A stretch of 64,000 nt of DNA from Streptomyces qaidamensis (GCF_001611795.1 NZ_CP015098.1:2728001-2792000); one strand, 5' to 3'; shown: positions 9,157-18,192, counted from the stretch's first letter. Program-made: numbers and translations. Notes: generated by a model not told the origin, from the sequence alone.

Positions 9157-9900
9157 CTAGATACCGGACTCGGACGTGCGCACCAGGATGCGGCGGCAGT
9201 TCTCGCAGCGGATCACCGTGTCGGGCGCCGCCCTGCGGATCTCGGCCAGCTCGGTGATGGCGAGCTCCTGCCGGCAGCCCTGGCAGCTGCGCGCGTACAG
9301 CTTCGCCGCGCCGACGCCGCCCTGCTGGCCGCGCAGCTTGTCGTAGAGCTTCAGCAGATCGGCCGGGATCGAGCCGGCGATGACCTCGCGCTCCTTGGTG
9401 ACCGTGGCGACCTCGCCGTCGATCTGCTCGAAGGCCGCGTCGCGGCGCGCGGTCGCGTCGTCGATCTTCGACTGGACGGAGGTGACACGCTCGGTCAGCT
9501 CCGCGACCCGCTCCTGGGCGGACTCGCGCCGCTCCATGACCTCCAGCACCACGTCCTCCAGATCACCCTGCCGCTTGGCGAGGGAGGTGATCTCGCGCTG
9601 GAGGTTCTCCAGGTCCTTGGGGGAGGTGACGGCGCCCGAGTCGAGGCGCTGCTGGTCGCGGGCGGCGCGCTGGCGCACCTGGTCCACGTCCTGCTCGGCC
9701 TTGGTCTGCTCGCGGGCGGTGTCGCTCTCCTCGGTCTGCGCGGCCACGAGCAGGTCGCGCAGCTGGGTGTGGTCCTTGGTCAGCGATTCGATCTCGGCGT
9801 GCTCGGGCAGCGACTTGCGCCTGTGCGCGAGCTGCTGGAGGCGGACGTCGAGGTCCTGGACGTCGAGGAGTCGGATCTGGTCGGCGGGCGCGGCGTTCAG
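9157..9900 (-). CDS. C4-type zinc-ribbon coiled-coil protein (CT398/DUF164-like), probable CTG start
   Basis: A 247-residue protein beginning (M)NAAPADQIRLLDVQDLDVRLQQL. Residues about 30-180 are a long antiparallel coiled coil (heptads such as LQREITSLAKRQGDLEDVVLEV) and the C-terminus has a zinc ribbon with CQGC and CENC pairs. Family members are proposed nucleic-acid-binding or scaffold proteins. The best start is CTG at 9900, which overlaps the Nif3 stop as CTGA and follows TTGGAG by 7 bases. No ATG, GTG or TTG is available nearby in frame at the expected N-terminus. Confidence 0.85.
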   Translation of the reverse strand: MNAAPADQIRLLDVQDLDVRLQQLAHRRKSLPEHAEIESLTKDHTQLRDLLVAAQTEESDTAREQTKAEQDVDQVRQRAARDQQRLDSGAVTSPKDLENLQREITSLAKRQGDLEDVVLEVMERRESAQERVAELTERVTSVQSKIDDATARRDAAFEQIDGEVATVTKEREVIAGSIPADLLKLYDKLRGQQGGVGAAKLYARSCQGCRQELAITELAEIRRAAPDTVIRCENCRRILVRTSESGI

Positions 9901-10751
9901 TTCGGGGCTCCAAGGGGGTCGGAAGTGGCAGAGGCCGCGTGCGCGGTCCAGGGGTCGGTGACCGTTTTCGAGACGTGGACGCGCAGGTCCCATCCGTGTC
10001 GGTCGGAGATCTCGTCGAGCTGGCTCGCGGCCAGCTCGCACCAAGGCCACTCGGTGGCCCAGTGCGCCGCGTCGAGCAGCGCGAGGGCGCTGTGGGCGCG
10101 GGCCTCCGACACCGGGTGGTGGCGCAGGTCCGCGGTGAGGAAGGCGTCGACGCCGGCCGCGCGTACGTGGTCGAAGAGGCTGTCGCCGGAGCCGCCGCTG
10201 ACGGCGACGGTGCGCACGAGGGCCTCGGGGTCGCCGGCGACGCGGATGCCCTGCGCGGTGGCGGGCAGCCGCTCGGCGGCGCGGGCGGCGAACTCGCGGA
10301 CGGTCAGCGGGTGGTCCAGCGCGCAGAGCCGGCCGAGGCCGCGGCGGCCCTCGGGGTCGGTGGGGTCGGGCACGAGCGGCCCGGTGACGCGCAGGTCGAG
10401 CGCGCCGGCGAGGGCGTCGGAGACACCCGGGTCGGCGGTGTCGGCGTTGGTGTGGGCGACGTGCAGCGCGATGTCGTTCTTGATGAGGGTGTGGACGACA
10501 CGGCCCTTGAAGTGCGTCGCCGCGACCGTCGTCGTGCCGCGCAGGTAGAGCGGGTGGTGGGTGACGAGCAGGTCGGCGCCCAGTTTCACCGCCTCGTCGA
10601 CGATCTCCTGGACCGGGTCGACGGCGAACAGGACCCGGGTGACCTCCTGGTCCGGGTCGCCCGCGACGGTGCCGACCGCGTCCCAGGACTCGGCCCGCTC
10701 GGCGGGCCACAGGCTCTCCAGCGCGGCGATGACTTCAGACAGACGGGGCAC
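9897..10751 (-). CDS. Nif3-like dinuclear metal-centre protein
   Basis: A 284-residue member of the Nif3/YbgI family, with metal-binding signatures LVTHHPLYLRG (HH pair), ALHVAHTNAD and a C-terminal HWATEWPW. Family members form toroidal hexamers with a two-metal site and have been annotated as GTP cyclohydrolase I type 2, although the true reaction is unclear. The GTG at 10751 gives the conserved start VPRLSEVIAALESLWP. Its stop overlaps the next start, so the zinc-ribbon protein is translationally coupled to it. Confidence 0.9.
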   Translation of the reverse strand: MPRLSEVIAALESLWPAERAESWDAVGTVAGDPDQEVTRVLFAVDPVQEIVDEAVKLGADLLVTHHPLYLRGTTTVAATHFKGRVVHTLIKNDIALHVAHTNADTADPGVSDALAGALDLRVTGPLVPDPTDPEGRRGLGRLCALDHPLTVREFAARAAERLPATAQGIRVAGDPEALVRTVAVSGGSGDSLFDHVRAAGVDAFLTADLRHHPVSEARAHSALALLDAAHWATEWPWCELAASQLDEISDRHGWDLRVHVSKTVTDPWTAHAASATSDPLGAPN

Positions 10752-10950
10752 GGGAGCAAGGCTACCCGCCTGATCTGTGGCGTTGCACCGCCACCGCCCG
10801 CTCCCGGCACCTCTCGCCCCGCTCAGCACAATCGCCCCCTTTTCCTCAGGCGAATCGTTCCTGGAACACCCTTATGTGTGAAGTCTGCTGCCGAGGAATT
10901 CCCCGCCCGTGCGTGCGAAACCTACGTTCGTCACTGGAGGTGACCGAACG

Positions 10951-12183
10951 ATGACGGCCTGTGCGATCGAGCCTTCGGCGGGACACGAGGACGACGAGGA
11001 CGAGGACGGGTCCCGGCCGGCAGGCTGCGCGCTCACCGCGGACGGTGCCTACGGCGCGCGTCTCGCGTCGGCCGGCGACTCCTGGTTCCCGGAGCGCTGG
11101 ACCCTGGACGGCCATGAGCCGTACGCGGTGCCCCTGCCGCGCAACCAGCCGGAGGAGCCCGGAACGGAGGTGCAGCCGATGGGCGACGGCCGGGTCCTCA
11201 TCCACCGGGTGGTGGCCGGGCGGCACGCCTTCGCGCTGCTGTACCCGACCGGGCCCGGCACCGGTGAGCTGCCCCTGGGCGCGGTCGAGTGCCGGGACGG
11301 GACCGCCCGGCTGCGGCTGCTGCCGCCCGCCCCGGGCGGCGAGCGGGCCTACGCCCTCGCCGTCGGGCCGCGTACGACGTCGGTGTGGCTGGTGGCGGGC
11401 GGCGCCTTCGGGCCCGAGCGGCTGGCCGAACTGCCCGGCCGCTGTTCGGGAGGGGTCTGGCTGGACCGGACGGCACGGCTGCTGGCGCTGGACCGGGAGA
11501 CCGGCGGCCGTGTCAAGACCGTCGTGGTGGACCTGGAGTGCGGGGAGGTGTCGCCGCTGCTGCAGATCGCGGCCGAGAGCGATGACCGGCTGCTGCTCGC
11601 CGACCACGACAGCGGGCTGCTGATCGTCCGCTCGGACGCGCCCTCGCCGGGGCAGGGCCGGCTGGGCTGGGGCGTCCTCGGCAGCACACTGCCGGTGCGC
11701 TTCCCGGAGTGCCTGCGGGTGCGGGACTGCTCCGTCACGCCGTTCGCGATCCAGCCTGGGCAGGTGCTGACGCCGGAGAGCTGCGCGGTGGCGCTGCGGG
11801 TGGACGGGCCGCGGGGCAGCTGGGTCGGGGTCTGGCGGCCCGCCGAGCGGCGGGTGCACCATCTCCGGGCGCCCGAGGGGTGGTTGGCGGGCACGGGCCT
11901 GTGGACGCCGGAGGGGGTGCTGCGGCTGCCGTACGCGACGGAGGCCGTGCCGTGCGGTGTGGCGCGGGTGAGTCCGCCACCGGCCGCCGAGCAGGAGCCC
12001 GGGGCCGCTTCGGCGCCGCATCAGGAACCGGAGCCACCGACCCCGGTTCCGGAGCGCTCCGGGCAGCCCGCGGAGCCCGGACCGCCTGCCCCGCCGACCC
12101 GGCCCGCCGAGCCCGCGACGCCCTCGGCTCCCCGGCCGGTGCCCCTTCAGGAAGCGCCGTTGGGACGCCTTGTAACGAACTAG
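10951..12183 (+). CDS. Hypothetical protein, possible beta-propeller-like fold with proline-rich tail
   Basis: A 410-residue protein with no named family that I recognise. After an acidic N-terminus (EDDEDEDG), residues about 40-340 are a series of short beta-like segments with repeated WLV/GVW motifs (TSVWLVAGGAFGPERLAELPG; GSWVGVWRPAERRVHHL), which suggests a beta-propeller. The last 70 residues are a Pro/Glu/Ala-rich disordered tail. No signal peptide is seen. GGAGGTG lies 9 bases before the ATG at 10951. Confidence 0.75.
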   Translation: MTACAIEPSAGHEDDEDEDGSRPAGCALTADGAYGARLASAGDSWFPERWTLDGHEPYAVPLPRNQPEEPGTEVQPMGDGRVLIHRVVAGRHAFALLYPTGPGTGELPLGAVECRDGTARLRLLPPAPGGERAYALAVGPRTTSVWLVAGGAFGPERLAELPGRCSGGVWLDRTARLLALDRETGGRVKTVVVDLECGEVSPLLQIAAESDDRLLLADHDSGLLIVRSDAPSPGQGRLGWGVLGSTLPVRFPECLRVRDCSVTPFAIQPGQVLTPESCAVALRVDGPRGSWVGVWRPAERRVHHLRAPEGWLAGTGLWTPEGVLRLPYATEAVPCGVARVSPPPAAEQEPGAASAPHQEPEPPTPVPERSGQPAEPGPPAPPTRPAEPATPSAPRPVPLQEAPLGRLVTN

Positions 12184-12279
12184 TGCCGGTTGGCGTGGCC
12201 GCCTGGATCCGAGGTCAGGGGTGCCGGTTAGACTCACCCGGCTGTAAAAAAGATCATGTTGACGGGGTGAATTCCACCG

Positions 12280-12447
12280 ATGAGTGACGCCAGCACGAAA
12301 CAGTCGCGTGATGCCGACGTCCAGCAGACCTCCTCCGGCCCCGGCCGGCACCGTGGTGAGGTCTCCACGCAGGACAGTGAGGCGACTCCGCGCGGACGCC
12401 ACCGCAAGCCGGTGGCGGAGACCGAGCAGGCCGTGACCGCGGCCTGA
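12280..12447 (+). CDS. Small basic hydrophilic protein (55 aa)
   Basis: A 55-codon frame starting ATG after GGGGTGA, encoding a charged peptide with two related GRHR motifs (GPGRHRGE and PRGRHRKPV). It has no membrane segment or signal peptide, and GC-rich third positions support coding. It sits between the 410-residue protein and a strong hairpin terminator, consistent with a short real transcript. Function unknown; it looks like an intrinsically disordered Streptomyces small protein. Confidence 0.6.
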   Translation: MSDASTKQSRDADVQQTSSGPGRHRGEVSTQDSEATPRGRHRKPVAETEQAVTAA

Positions 12448-12471
12448 CGGCACGCCGGTTCACCGGACGGC

Positions 12472-12508
12472 GAACGGCCCTTCCCGCCACAAGCGGGGAG
12501 GGCCGTTC
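12472..12508. terminator. Bidirectional hairpin terminator
   Basis: A 16-bp stem (GAACGGCCCTTCCCGC against GCGGGGAGGGCCGTTC, one GU wobble) with a 5-base loop, followed by a T-rich run. It sits between the end of the small protein gene and the end of the convergent SDR gene, so it can serve both. Confidence 0.85.
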
Positions 12509-12540
12509 CCTGTCCTTCTCCCTGTCTTACTCCCTGTCCT

Positions 12541-13485
12541 TCACCCGCGTCTCAGCCCCAGCACCTCAGCCGCCGCGAAGGTCTCGCCCGCCGGCCGGTC
12601 CGCGTAGTACGGCCCGAGGACGGCCTCCAGTTCGTCGTACGTGAAGGTGTCCTGCTTGCTGTCGAACCTGGCGGCGACGCGCGGCCGTTCGACGACGGCG
12701 ACCATCCCGCCGTGCACCACGAGGAGCTGCCCGTTGACATGGGCGGCGGCGGGCGAGGCCAGATAGCCGACCAGCGGGGCGACGTGCTCGGGGGCGAGCG
12801 GGTCGAGGCCGGTGCCGGAGGGCTGCTCGACGCCCGCGAAGACGTCCTCGGTCATCCTGGTGCGGGCGCGGGGGCAGATGGCGTTGGCGGTGACGCCGTA
12901 CTTGCCGAGGGCCAGGGCGGTGGAGGTGGTGAGGCCGACGATGCCGCCCTTGGCCGCCGCGTAGTTGGGCTGCCCGGCGGAACCGGCGAGGAACGCCTCC
13001 GAGGAGGTGTTCACGATCCGTCCGTACACCGGCTCCCCGGCCCGCTTGGAGCGCTCCCGCCAGTGCGCGGCGGCGAACCGGGTGGTGTTGAAGTGACCTT
13101 TGAGGTGCACGCGGAGGACGGAGTCCCACTCCTCCTCGGCCATCGAGAAGACCATGCGGTCGCGCAGGATGCCCGCGTTGTTGACGAGGACGTCGAGCCT
13201 GCCGAACGCGGCGACGGCCGACTCGACGAGCGTGCGCGCCTGTTCGAAGTCGGAGACGTCCCCGGTGTGCGCGAGGGCGGTGCCGCCCGCCGCGCGGATC
13301 TCGGCGGCGACCTCCTCGGCGGGCCCCGCGGACGCCTCGCCCGTGCCGTCGCGGCCGGGTTGTCCGTAGTCGTTGACGACAACGGCGGCACCGAGCCGGG
13401 CGAGTTCCAGCGCCTCGGCCCGGCCGAGCCCGCGGCCCGCGCCCGTGACGATCGCGGACAGTCCCTGGAGCGGCAGCAGCGGCAT
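12541..13485 (-). CDS. Short-chain dehydrogenase, Hsd4A-like 3-hydroxyacyl-CoA dehydrogenase
   Basis: A 314-residue SDR with cofactor motif TGAGRGLGRA (14-23), NNAG, and active-site Ser and YxxxK (NYAAAKGG). The insert after VVVNDYG and the C-terminal DTFTYDELEAVLGPYY match the SDR unit of multifunctional beta-oxidation enzymes and the mycobacterial Hsd4A size of about 317 residues. It is last in an operon with a zinc ADH and a MaoC hydratase, whose promoter has a perfect KstR-type site. The likely role is NAD-dependent oxidation of a 3-hydroxyacyl-CoA side chain. The steroid link is inferred from context. Confidence 0.85.
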   Translation of the reverse strand: MPLLPLQGLSAIVTGAGRGLGRAEALELARLGAAVVVNDYGQPGRDGTGEASAGPAEEVAAEIRAAGGTALAHTGDVSDFEQARTLVESAVAAFGRLDVLVNNAGILRDRMVFSMAEEEWDSVLRVHLKGHFNTTRFAAAHWRERSKRAGEPVYGRIVNTSSEAFLAGSAGQPNYAAAKGGIVGLTTSTALALGKYGVTANAICPRARTRMTEDVFAGVEQPSGTGLDPLAPEHVAPLVGYLASPAAAHVNGQLLVVHGGMVAVVERPRVAARFDSKQDTFTYDELEAVLGPYYADRPAGETFAAAEVLGLRRG

Positions 13486-13496
13486 GGGTCGCGTCC

Positions 13497-14573
13497 TCAC
13501 ATCTCGATGCACGTGCGCAGGGCGGTCCCGGTCCGCATCTGGTCGAGGGCCTCGTTGACGTCGGCGAACGGGACCCGGTGGGTGATCAGGCCGGTCAGGT
13601 CGATGCGGCCCGCGCGCCACAGGGCGATGGTGCGTTCGTAGGAGCGCAGCACGTCACCGCCGCCGTACAGGGAGGGCAGGATCCGCTTCTCGTCGAAGAA
13701 CAGCTCGAACATGTTGAGCTGGAGGAAGTCGTCCATGGCTCCGGCGCCGACCACCACGAGAGTGCCGCCGCGCCGGGTGTTGTCGTACGCGGTGCGCGCC
13801 GTGGCGGACTTGCCGACGACCTCGAAGACGTGGTCGAAGCCCTCGCCGGCGGTGATCTGCTGTTGGGCGTCGGGCAGTTCCTCGGGGGAGACGGCCCGGG
13901 TGGCGCCGAAGCGGAGGGCCGCCTCCCGGCGCGAAGGCACGGGGTCCACGGCGACGATCTCCGCGGCGCCCCGGAGCCGGGCGCCCTGGATCACGGAGAT
14001 GCCGACGCCCCCGCAGCCGATGACCGCCACCGACGAACCGGCCTCCAGGTCCGCCGTGTTGAGCGCGGCGCCGAGACCGGTGGTCACCCCGCAGCCGATG
14101 AGGGCGGCGATGTCGAAGGGCACGTCGTCGGGTATCGGCACCGCGCAGCCGGCGTCGACGACGACCTCCTCGGTGAAGGTGCCGGTGCCGGCGAAGCCGA
14201 AGACGTCCCCGCCGGGGCGCTTGAAGTTGGGTGTGCCCGCGTTCATGAACCCGGCCAGGCACAGCTCGGTCTGGCCGCGCTTGCAGGCGGGGCAGGAGCC
14301 GCAGGCGGGCAGCCAGCACACGACGACCCGGTCACCAACCCTCAGATGACGCACGCCCTCGCCGACTTCGAGGATCTCCCCCGCCCCCTCGTGCCCGGGG
14401 ACGAAGGGCGCGGGCTGCGGGAGCACCCCGCTCATAGCGGACAGGTCCGAGTGGCACAGCCCCGTGGCGCGCACCCGGATCCTCACCTTGCCCGGCCCGA
14501 ACCCCACCGCCTCGACGTCGTCGAGGACCTCCAGTTTGTCCTGGCCGATCTCGTGCAGTACGGCTGCGCGCAT
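13497..14573 (-). CDS. Zinc-dependent alcohol dehydrogenase (MDR family)
   Basis: A 358-residue medium-chain dehydrogenase. The catalytic-zinc motif GLCHSD and GHEGAGEI are followed by the structural-zinc cysteine series CGSCPACKRGQTELC and the NAD-binding GCGGVG. It resembles class III-type ADHs that act on alcohols or thiol adducts. It lies 11 bases upstream of the SDR gene and 32 bases downstream of the MaoC gene, so all three are probably one operon that oxidises an alcohol/aldehyde and an acyl chain. Confidence 0.88.
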   Translation of the reverse strand: MRAAVLHEIGQDKLEVLDDVEAVGFGPGKVRIRVRATGLCHSDLSAMSGVLPQPAPFVPGHEGAGEILEVGEGVRHLRVGDRVVVCWLPACGSCPACKRGQTELCLAGFMNAGTPNFKRPGGDVFGFAGTGTFTEEVVVDAGCAVPIPDDVPFDIAALIGCGVTTGLGAALNTADLEAGSSVAVIGCGGVGISVIQGARLRGAAEIVAVDPVPSRREAALRFGATRAVSPEELPDAQQQITAGEGFDHVFEVVGKSATARTAYDNTRRGGTLVVVGAGAMDDFLQLNMFELFFDEKRILPSLYGGGDVLRSYERTIALWRAGRIDLTGLITHRVPFADVNEALDQMRTGTALRTCIEM

Positions 14574-14605
14574 GGTGCGGGCTCCCCTCGTACGGCGTTC
14601 TGGCG

Positions 14606-15463
14606 TCAGGTGTGTTCGACGACGGTGTCGGCGAGGACGGGCGCGTCGGCTCGCTCCACGGCGCCGACGGCGACCCGGGTGGATCCGGGTGTGTGCCACA
14701 TGCGGATCCGCAGGGTCTCCCCCGGGTACACGACCCCGGCGAAGCGGGTGGCGTAGGACCGCACCCGCGTCACGTCCCCGCCGAGCAGCGTGTCGACGAC
14801 CGCCTTGAGCGCGATGCCGTAGGTGCACAGGCCGTGCAGGATGGGCCGTTCGAATCCGGCGACCTTGGCGAACTCCGGGTCGGCGTGCAGGGGGTTCCAG
14901 TCGCCGGAGAGGCGGTAGAGCAGGGCCTGGTCGTCGCGAATCGGCCGCTCCACGGTCCGGTCGGGTTCGCCGGTGGGGGGTTCCAGGCGGGCGGAGGGGC
15001 CGCGGTCGCCGCCCCAGCCGCCCTCGCCGCGGATGAAGATCTGGGCGTCGTTGGTCCACAACGGACCCTCGGTGTCGGCGACTTCGGTGCGCAGCACGAG
15101 GACGGCCGCCGTGCCCTTGTCGTACACGGCGGCGATCCGGTGGGTGGCGGTGGCGGTGCCCGTCGCCGGGATGGGCCGGTGGACGAGGAGGCTCTGGCCG
15201 CCGTGCAGGACGCGGGCCAGTTCGACCTCGATGCCGGGCATGGACAGGCCGCCGGTCACGCCGGGTTTGCCGGCGCCCGCGACGGTGGCGAAGCTCGGCA
15301 GGACGTGCAGCCGGGACTCCAGGGTGTAGCGCAGCTCGTCGGGGTCGGTGGCGGGGCTGCCCGCGCCGATGCCGAGGTGGTAGAGCTGCACGTCCTTGTG
15401 GTCCCAGGAGATCTCGCCGGTCCGGGGTCCGGCGGCGAGCGCCTTGGCTGCGTCGATGGGCAT
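14606..15463 (-). CDS. MaoC-like enoyl-CoA hydratase (double hot-dog, Hsd4B/ChsH3-like)
   Basis: A 285-residue double hot-dog protein. The C-terminal hydratase motif DWNPLHADPEFAKVAGF carries the catalytic Asp and His, followed by ILHGLCTYG. Its N-terminal hot-dog half (DHKDVQLYHLGIGAG) and its size match actinobacterial peroxisomal-type enoyl-CoA hydratases such as mycobacterial Hsd4B. It is the first gene of the MaoC-ADH-SDR operon. ATG at 15463 follows CAGGAG. The promoter region has both shared regulatory motifs found at the other catabolic genes here. Confidence 0.85.
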   Translation of the reverse strand: MPIDAAKALAAGPRTGEISWDHKDVQLYHLGIGAGSPATDPDELRYTLESRLHVLPSFATVAGAGKPGVTGGLSMPGIEVELARVLHGGQSLLVHRPIPATGTATATHRIAAVYDKGTAAVLVLRTEVADTEGPLWTNDAQIFIRGEGGWGGDRGPSARLEPPTGEPDRTVERPIRDDQALLYRLSGDWNPLHADPEFAKVAGFERPILHGLCTYGIALKAVVDTLLGGDVTRVRSYATRFAGVVYPGETLRIRMWHTPGSTRVAVGAVERADAPVLADTVVEHT

Positions 15464-15555
15464 GGGGCTCCTGATCGCCGGAGGAAGGACCTCGGTACGG
15501 CCGTCCGCACCGTCGTCCGCACCGAGGCCGTCTGGGGCCGGACCGGGACGCGAAC

Positions 15556-15569
15556 TGAAACGCGTTCCA
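15556..15569. promoter_or_regulatory. KstR-type operator upstream of MaoC-ADH-SDR operon
   Basis: TGAAACGCGTTCCA fits every fixed position of the published mycobacterial KstR motif TnnAACnnGTTnnA, and the dyad extends outward (ACTGAAACGCGTTCCAGT). It lies 93 bases before the MaoC start. Confidence 0.7.
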
Positions 15570-15616
15570 GTCCCGCGCCCTCTGTATAGCCGAGGCCCCG
15601 GCACTTGTGAAGGCTC

Positions 15617-15631
15617 CTGACACTGTGTCAG
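15617..15631. promoter_or_regulatory. CTGAY-N5-GTCAG element, MaoC operon
   Basis: CTGACACTGTGTCAG is a near-perfect palindrome, flanked by C and G to 17 bp, and is one of four such elements in the window. It lies 154 bases before the MaoC start. The rest of the gap 15464-15793 holds no gene I can support; a plus-strand frame beginning near 15638 runs into the antisense of the methyltransferase and is not convincing. Confidence 0.55.
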
Positions 15632-15793
15632 GCCGGCGTGGCAGTGGCCTTCGTCGCGCCGGAGTGCGTGCGTGTGGTGCCGGTTCGAGGCGACCCGGTC
15701 GTGCTGCCGTGGCCGCTGATGGCGAGGGGCCTGTTCACCCGCAACGGCAGGGAAGCCCTCCGCGAGGCCCGCCGCCAGGGTCGGCTCCGAGCG

Positions 15794-16534
15794 TCATACC
15801 CGCTGGAACAACGCCGTCCAGAGGAAGGACTTCCCGAAGTACTCGGACCCCTCCGGCTCGTCGCGCATCCGCCGCAGTTCGAGCTCGGTCAGGCCGGAGA
15901 AGATCTCCCGCAACGCCTCGGGCGTGTACGCGAGGCCGCCCCGCAGCCCGGCCCCCTCGCGGTAGAAGTCGGCGTCGGACAGCTCCGACCCCATCCCGCC
16001 GGCCCCGGCGGCGAAGCACGTGAGGCCGAAGAGGCCCCCGGGTGCCAGGAGTTGCTCCAGGAGGGCGAGATAGCTGACCCGGCGGTGCGGCGGCAGATGG
16101 TGGAAGCAGCCGGAGTCGTAGACGAGGTCGTACGGGCCGGTGAGATCCCGGCCGGCGAGCGCGAACGCGTCCCCGCAGTGGAAGCGCACGTTCTCGGCCC
16201 CCGTCTCACGGGCCCGCTCCCCGGCCCAGTCGACGGCCGTCGAGGACAGGTCGACCGCGTCGACGTCGAAGCCCCGCGCCGCCAGGTACAAGGCGTTGCG
16301 CCCCGGCCCGCATCCCAGATCCAGCGCCCGGCCCCCGCGCAGCGACCCCCGCTCCACGGCGGCCACCAGGCTCTCGTCCGGCCGCGCCACGAAGAACGGC
16401 ACCGGCCGGGAGCGGTCGGCGTAGAAGTCGTCCCACCAGTCGGCACCGCGCCCGCTCCACCGATCGGCCTCGGGTGCGAACAGGCCGTCGAGCAGGGCGA
16501 GTGCGTCGTCGACGGTGCGTATGTTCCGGTCCAT
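15794..16534 (-). CDS. Class I SAM-dependent methyltransferase
   Basis: A 246-residue protein with the Rossmann motif I ALDLGCGPGRNALYLA, acidic motif DAVDLSSTAVDWA, and the loop GPYDLVYDSGCFHHLPPHRR. The N-terminal DRWSGRGADWWDDFYADRSRPVPFF resembles tellurite-resistance/thiopurine-type small-molecule methyltransferases. The substrate is unknown. GGAAGGGGG precedes the ATG. The 218-base gap beyond it (16535-16752) has GC-rich hairpins but no gene. Confidence 0.88.
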   Translation of the reverse strand: MDRNIRTVDDALALLDGLFAPEADRWSGRGADWWDDFYADRSRPVPFFVARPDESLVAAVERGSLRGGRALDLGCGPGRNALYLAARGFDVDAVDLSSTAVDWAGERARETGAENVRFHCGDAFALAGRDLTGPYDLVYDSGCFHHLPPHRRVSYLALLEQLLAPGGLFGLTCFAAGAGGMGSELSDADFYREGAGLRGGLAYTPEALREIFSGLTELELRRMRDEPEGSEYFGKSFLWTALFQRV

Positions 16535-16752
16535 CCGGTCCCCCTTCCGCGTCCCTCGAAGGTAGGCCCAGATACGCTGAAAGGCCAGGTCAGGGCGGGT
16601 CGGTGGGCATCAGCGGGAGGCCGTGCGCGGGCCGCCGCGGGGCGGGGAGGCACCCCGGGGTCGGGTCGCCCCGCCCCCGGGGCGAAAAAGCGGCGGCACA
16701 CGCGTGGCGGGTCGTCACGCCCCTGTTCCGGGCCACGCCTGCCGCACTGTTT

Positions 16753-18192
16753 TCAGGCGGCGGCCTCCCGCTCCCGCGCCGTCCGCGGCAGCCACACCCA
16801 CATCAGCGCGACCCCGGCCGTCAGCACCACGGTCCCCACCCGGAACGCCAGTGCGTAGCCCTCCGTCAGGGCCCGCGGAGTCGCGCTGCCCGCCGACTCG
16901 GCCGCCGCCAGCGTGGACAGGACCGCCAGGCCCAGGGAACCGCCCATCGTGCGGGACGTGTTGACGAGACCGGAGACCAGGCCCGCCTCCCCGGGGGCGG
17001 CACCGGACGTGGCCAGGGAGGCGAGCGGGGTCGCGGCCAGGCCCGCGCCGAGCATCATGAGGACGCCGGGGACGAGGATCACCGTGGCGTAGGAACCGTC
17101 GGGCGTCATCGTGGACTGCCAGGCGAACCCGGCCACGGCGACCAGGGTTCCGAGCACGGCGACGTTGCGCGGGCCGACCGGCCGCATCAGGCGGGGCGCG
17201 ATCTTGGAGCCGAGGATGACGGCGACGGAGCTCGGGACCAGGGCGAGGCCGGCCTCCAGCGGGGTGTAGCCGAGGACGTTCTGCGCGTAGAGGGTCATGA
17301 AGAACCACATGCAGAACATCGCCGAACCGCACAGGAACATCGAGACGTTCGCCGAGGAGACCGAGCGGATGCGCAGGAGGCCGAGCGGCATCAGCGGACT
17401 CGCCGTGCGGGCCTCGACCGCGAGGAACGCCCCGAGCAGGGCCGGCCCGGCGAGCAGCGGCACCAGGGTGGCCGGCGCCGTCCAGCCCGCCGCCTCCGTC
17501 TGGGAGATGCCGTAGGCCAGCGTGGCCAGGCCGGCCGTGACGAGCAGCGCGCCGGGCAGGTCGAGGCGCCGGCCGTCCCCGGCCCGGCCCTCGGTGAGGA
17601 ACCAGGCGGCGGCGCACAGCACCACGGCCCCGACGGGCACGTTGATCAGCAGCACCCAGCGCCAGGAGAGCGTCTCCACCAGCAGCCCGCCGACCAGGCC
17701 GCCCGCCGCGCCGCCGCCGGCCCCGACCGCGGTCCAGGTCCCGATGGCCCGGGCCCGGGCCGCCCCTTCGGGCACGGAAGCGGTGAGGATCGTCAGCGTC
17801 GAAGGCGCCAGCACTGCCGCGCCCAGCCCCTGGACGGCCCGCGCCACCAGCAGCTGCCAGTCGTCCTGCGCCAGGCCGCCGGCCGCCGAGGCCAGGGTGA
17901 ACAGGCCGAGCCCGACGAGGAACATCCGCTTGCGGCCGTAGAGGTCTCCGGCCCGGCCGCCGAGCAGCATGAACCCGGCGAAGGCGATGGCGTAGGCGTT
18001 CACGACCCACTGCAGGCCCTGCTCGCTGAGCCCGAGCCCGGTCCGCATGGACGGCAGGGCCACGTTGACGACCGACACGTCCAGTACGACGAGGAACTGC
18101 CCGGCGCAGGTCAGCGTCACCACCAGCCAGGTGGGAGGCGCGCTGCGGCGGGGCGTACGGGTCATTTCGGCGGCTTCGAGCATGAGTGTCAT
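16753..18192 (-). CDS. MFS transporter, DHA2 (EmrB/QacA) drug-exporter family, 14 TM
   Basis: About 479 residues with 14 predicted membrane spans. The family motif A is GGRAGDLYGRKRMF and motif C-like text occurs around GLGAAVLAPSTLTIL. Proton-driven efflux of drugs or metabolites is the usual role. The ATG at 18192 is preferred; a GTG at 18204 is possible. It is divergent from a second MFS gene, and no dedicated regulator is adjacent. Confidence 0.9.
   Translation of the reverse strand: MTLMLEAAEMTRTPRRSAPPTWLVVTLTCAGQFLVVLDVSVVNVALPSMRTGLGLSEQGLQWVVNAYAIAFAGFMLLGGRAGDLYGRKRMFLVGLGLFTLASAAGGLAQDDWQLLVARAVQGLGAAVLAPSTLTILTASVPEGAARARAIGTWTAVGAGGGAAGGLVGGLLVETLSWRWVLLINVPVGAVVLCAAAWFLTEGRAGDGRRLDLPGALLVTAGLATLAYGISQTEAAGWTAPATLVPLLAGPALLGAFLAVEARTASPLMPLGLLRIRSVSSANVSMFLCGSAMFCMWFFMTLYAQNVLGYTPLEAGLALVPSSVAVILGSKIAPRLMRPVGPRNVAVLGTLVAVAGFAWQSTMTPDGSYATVILVPGVLMMLGAGLAATPLASLATSGAAPGEAGLVSGLVNTSRTMGGSLGLAVLSTLAAAESAGSATPRALTEGYALAFRVGTVVLTAGVALMWVWLPRTAREREAAA

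Noticed and set aside
15638..15800. Possible short protein with RVVPVRGDPVVLPWPLMARGL text
   Set aside because: It looks protein-like for about 50 codons, but runs on into the antisense of the methyltransferase without a stop and has no good ribosome site.
16620..16700. GC-rich hairpins between methyltransferase and MFS genes
   Set aside because: The strongest one is followed by A's rather than T's in the plus direction and has the T's before it in the minus direction, so it does not fit a terminator for either strand.
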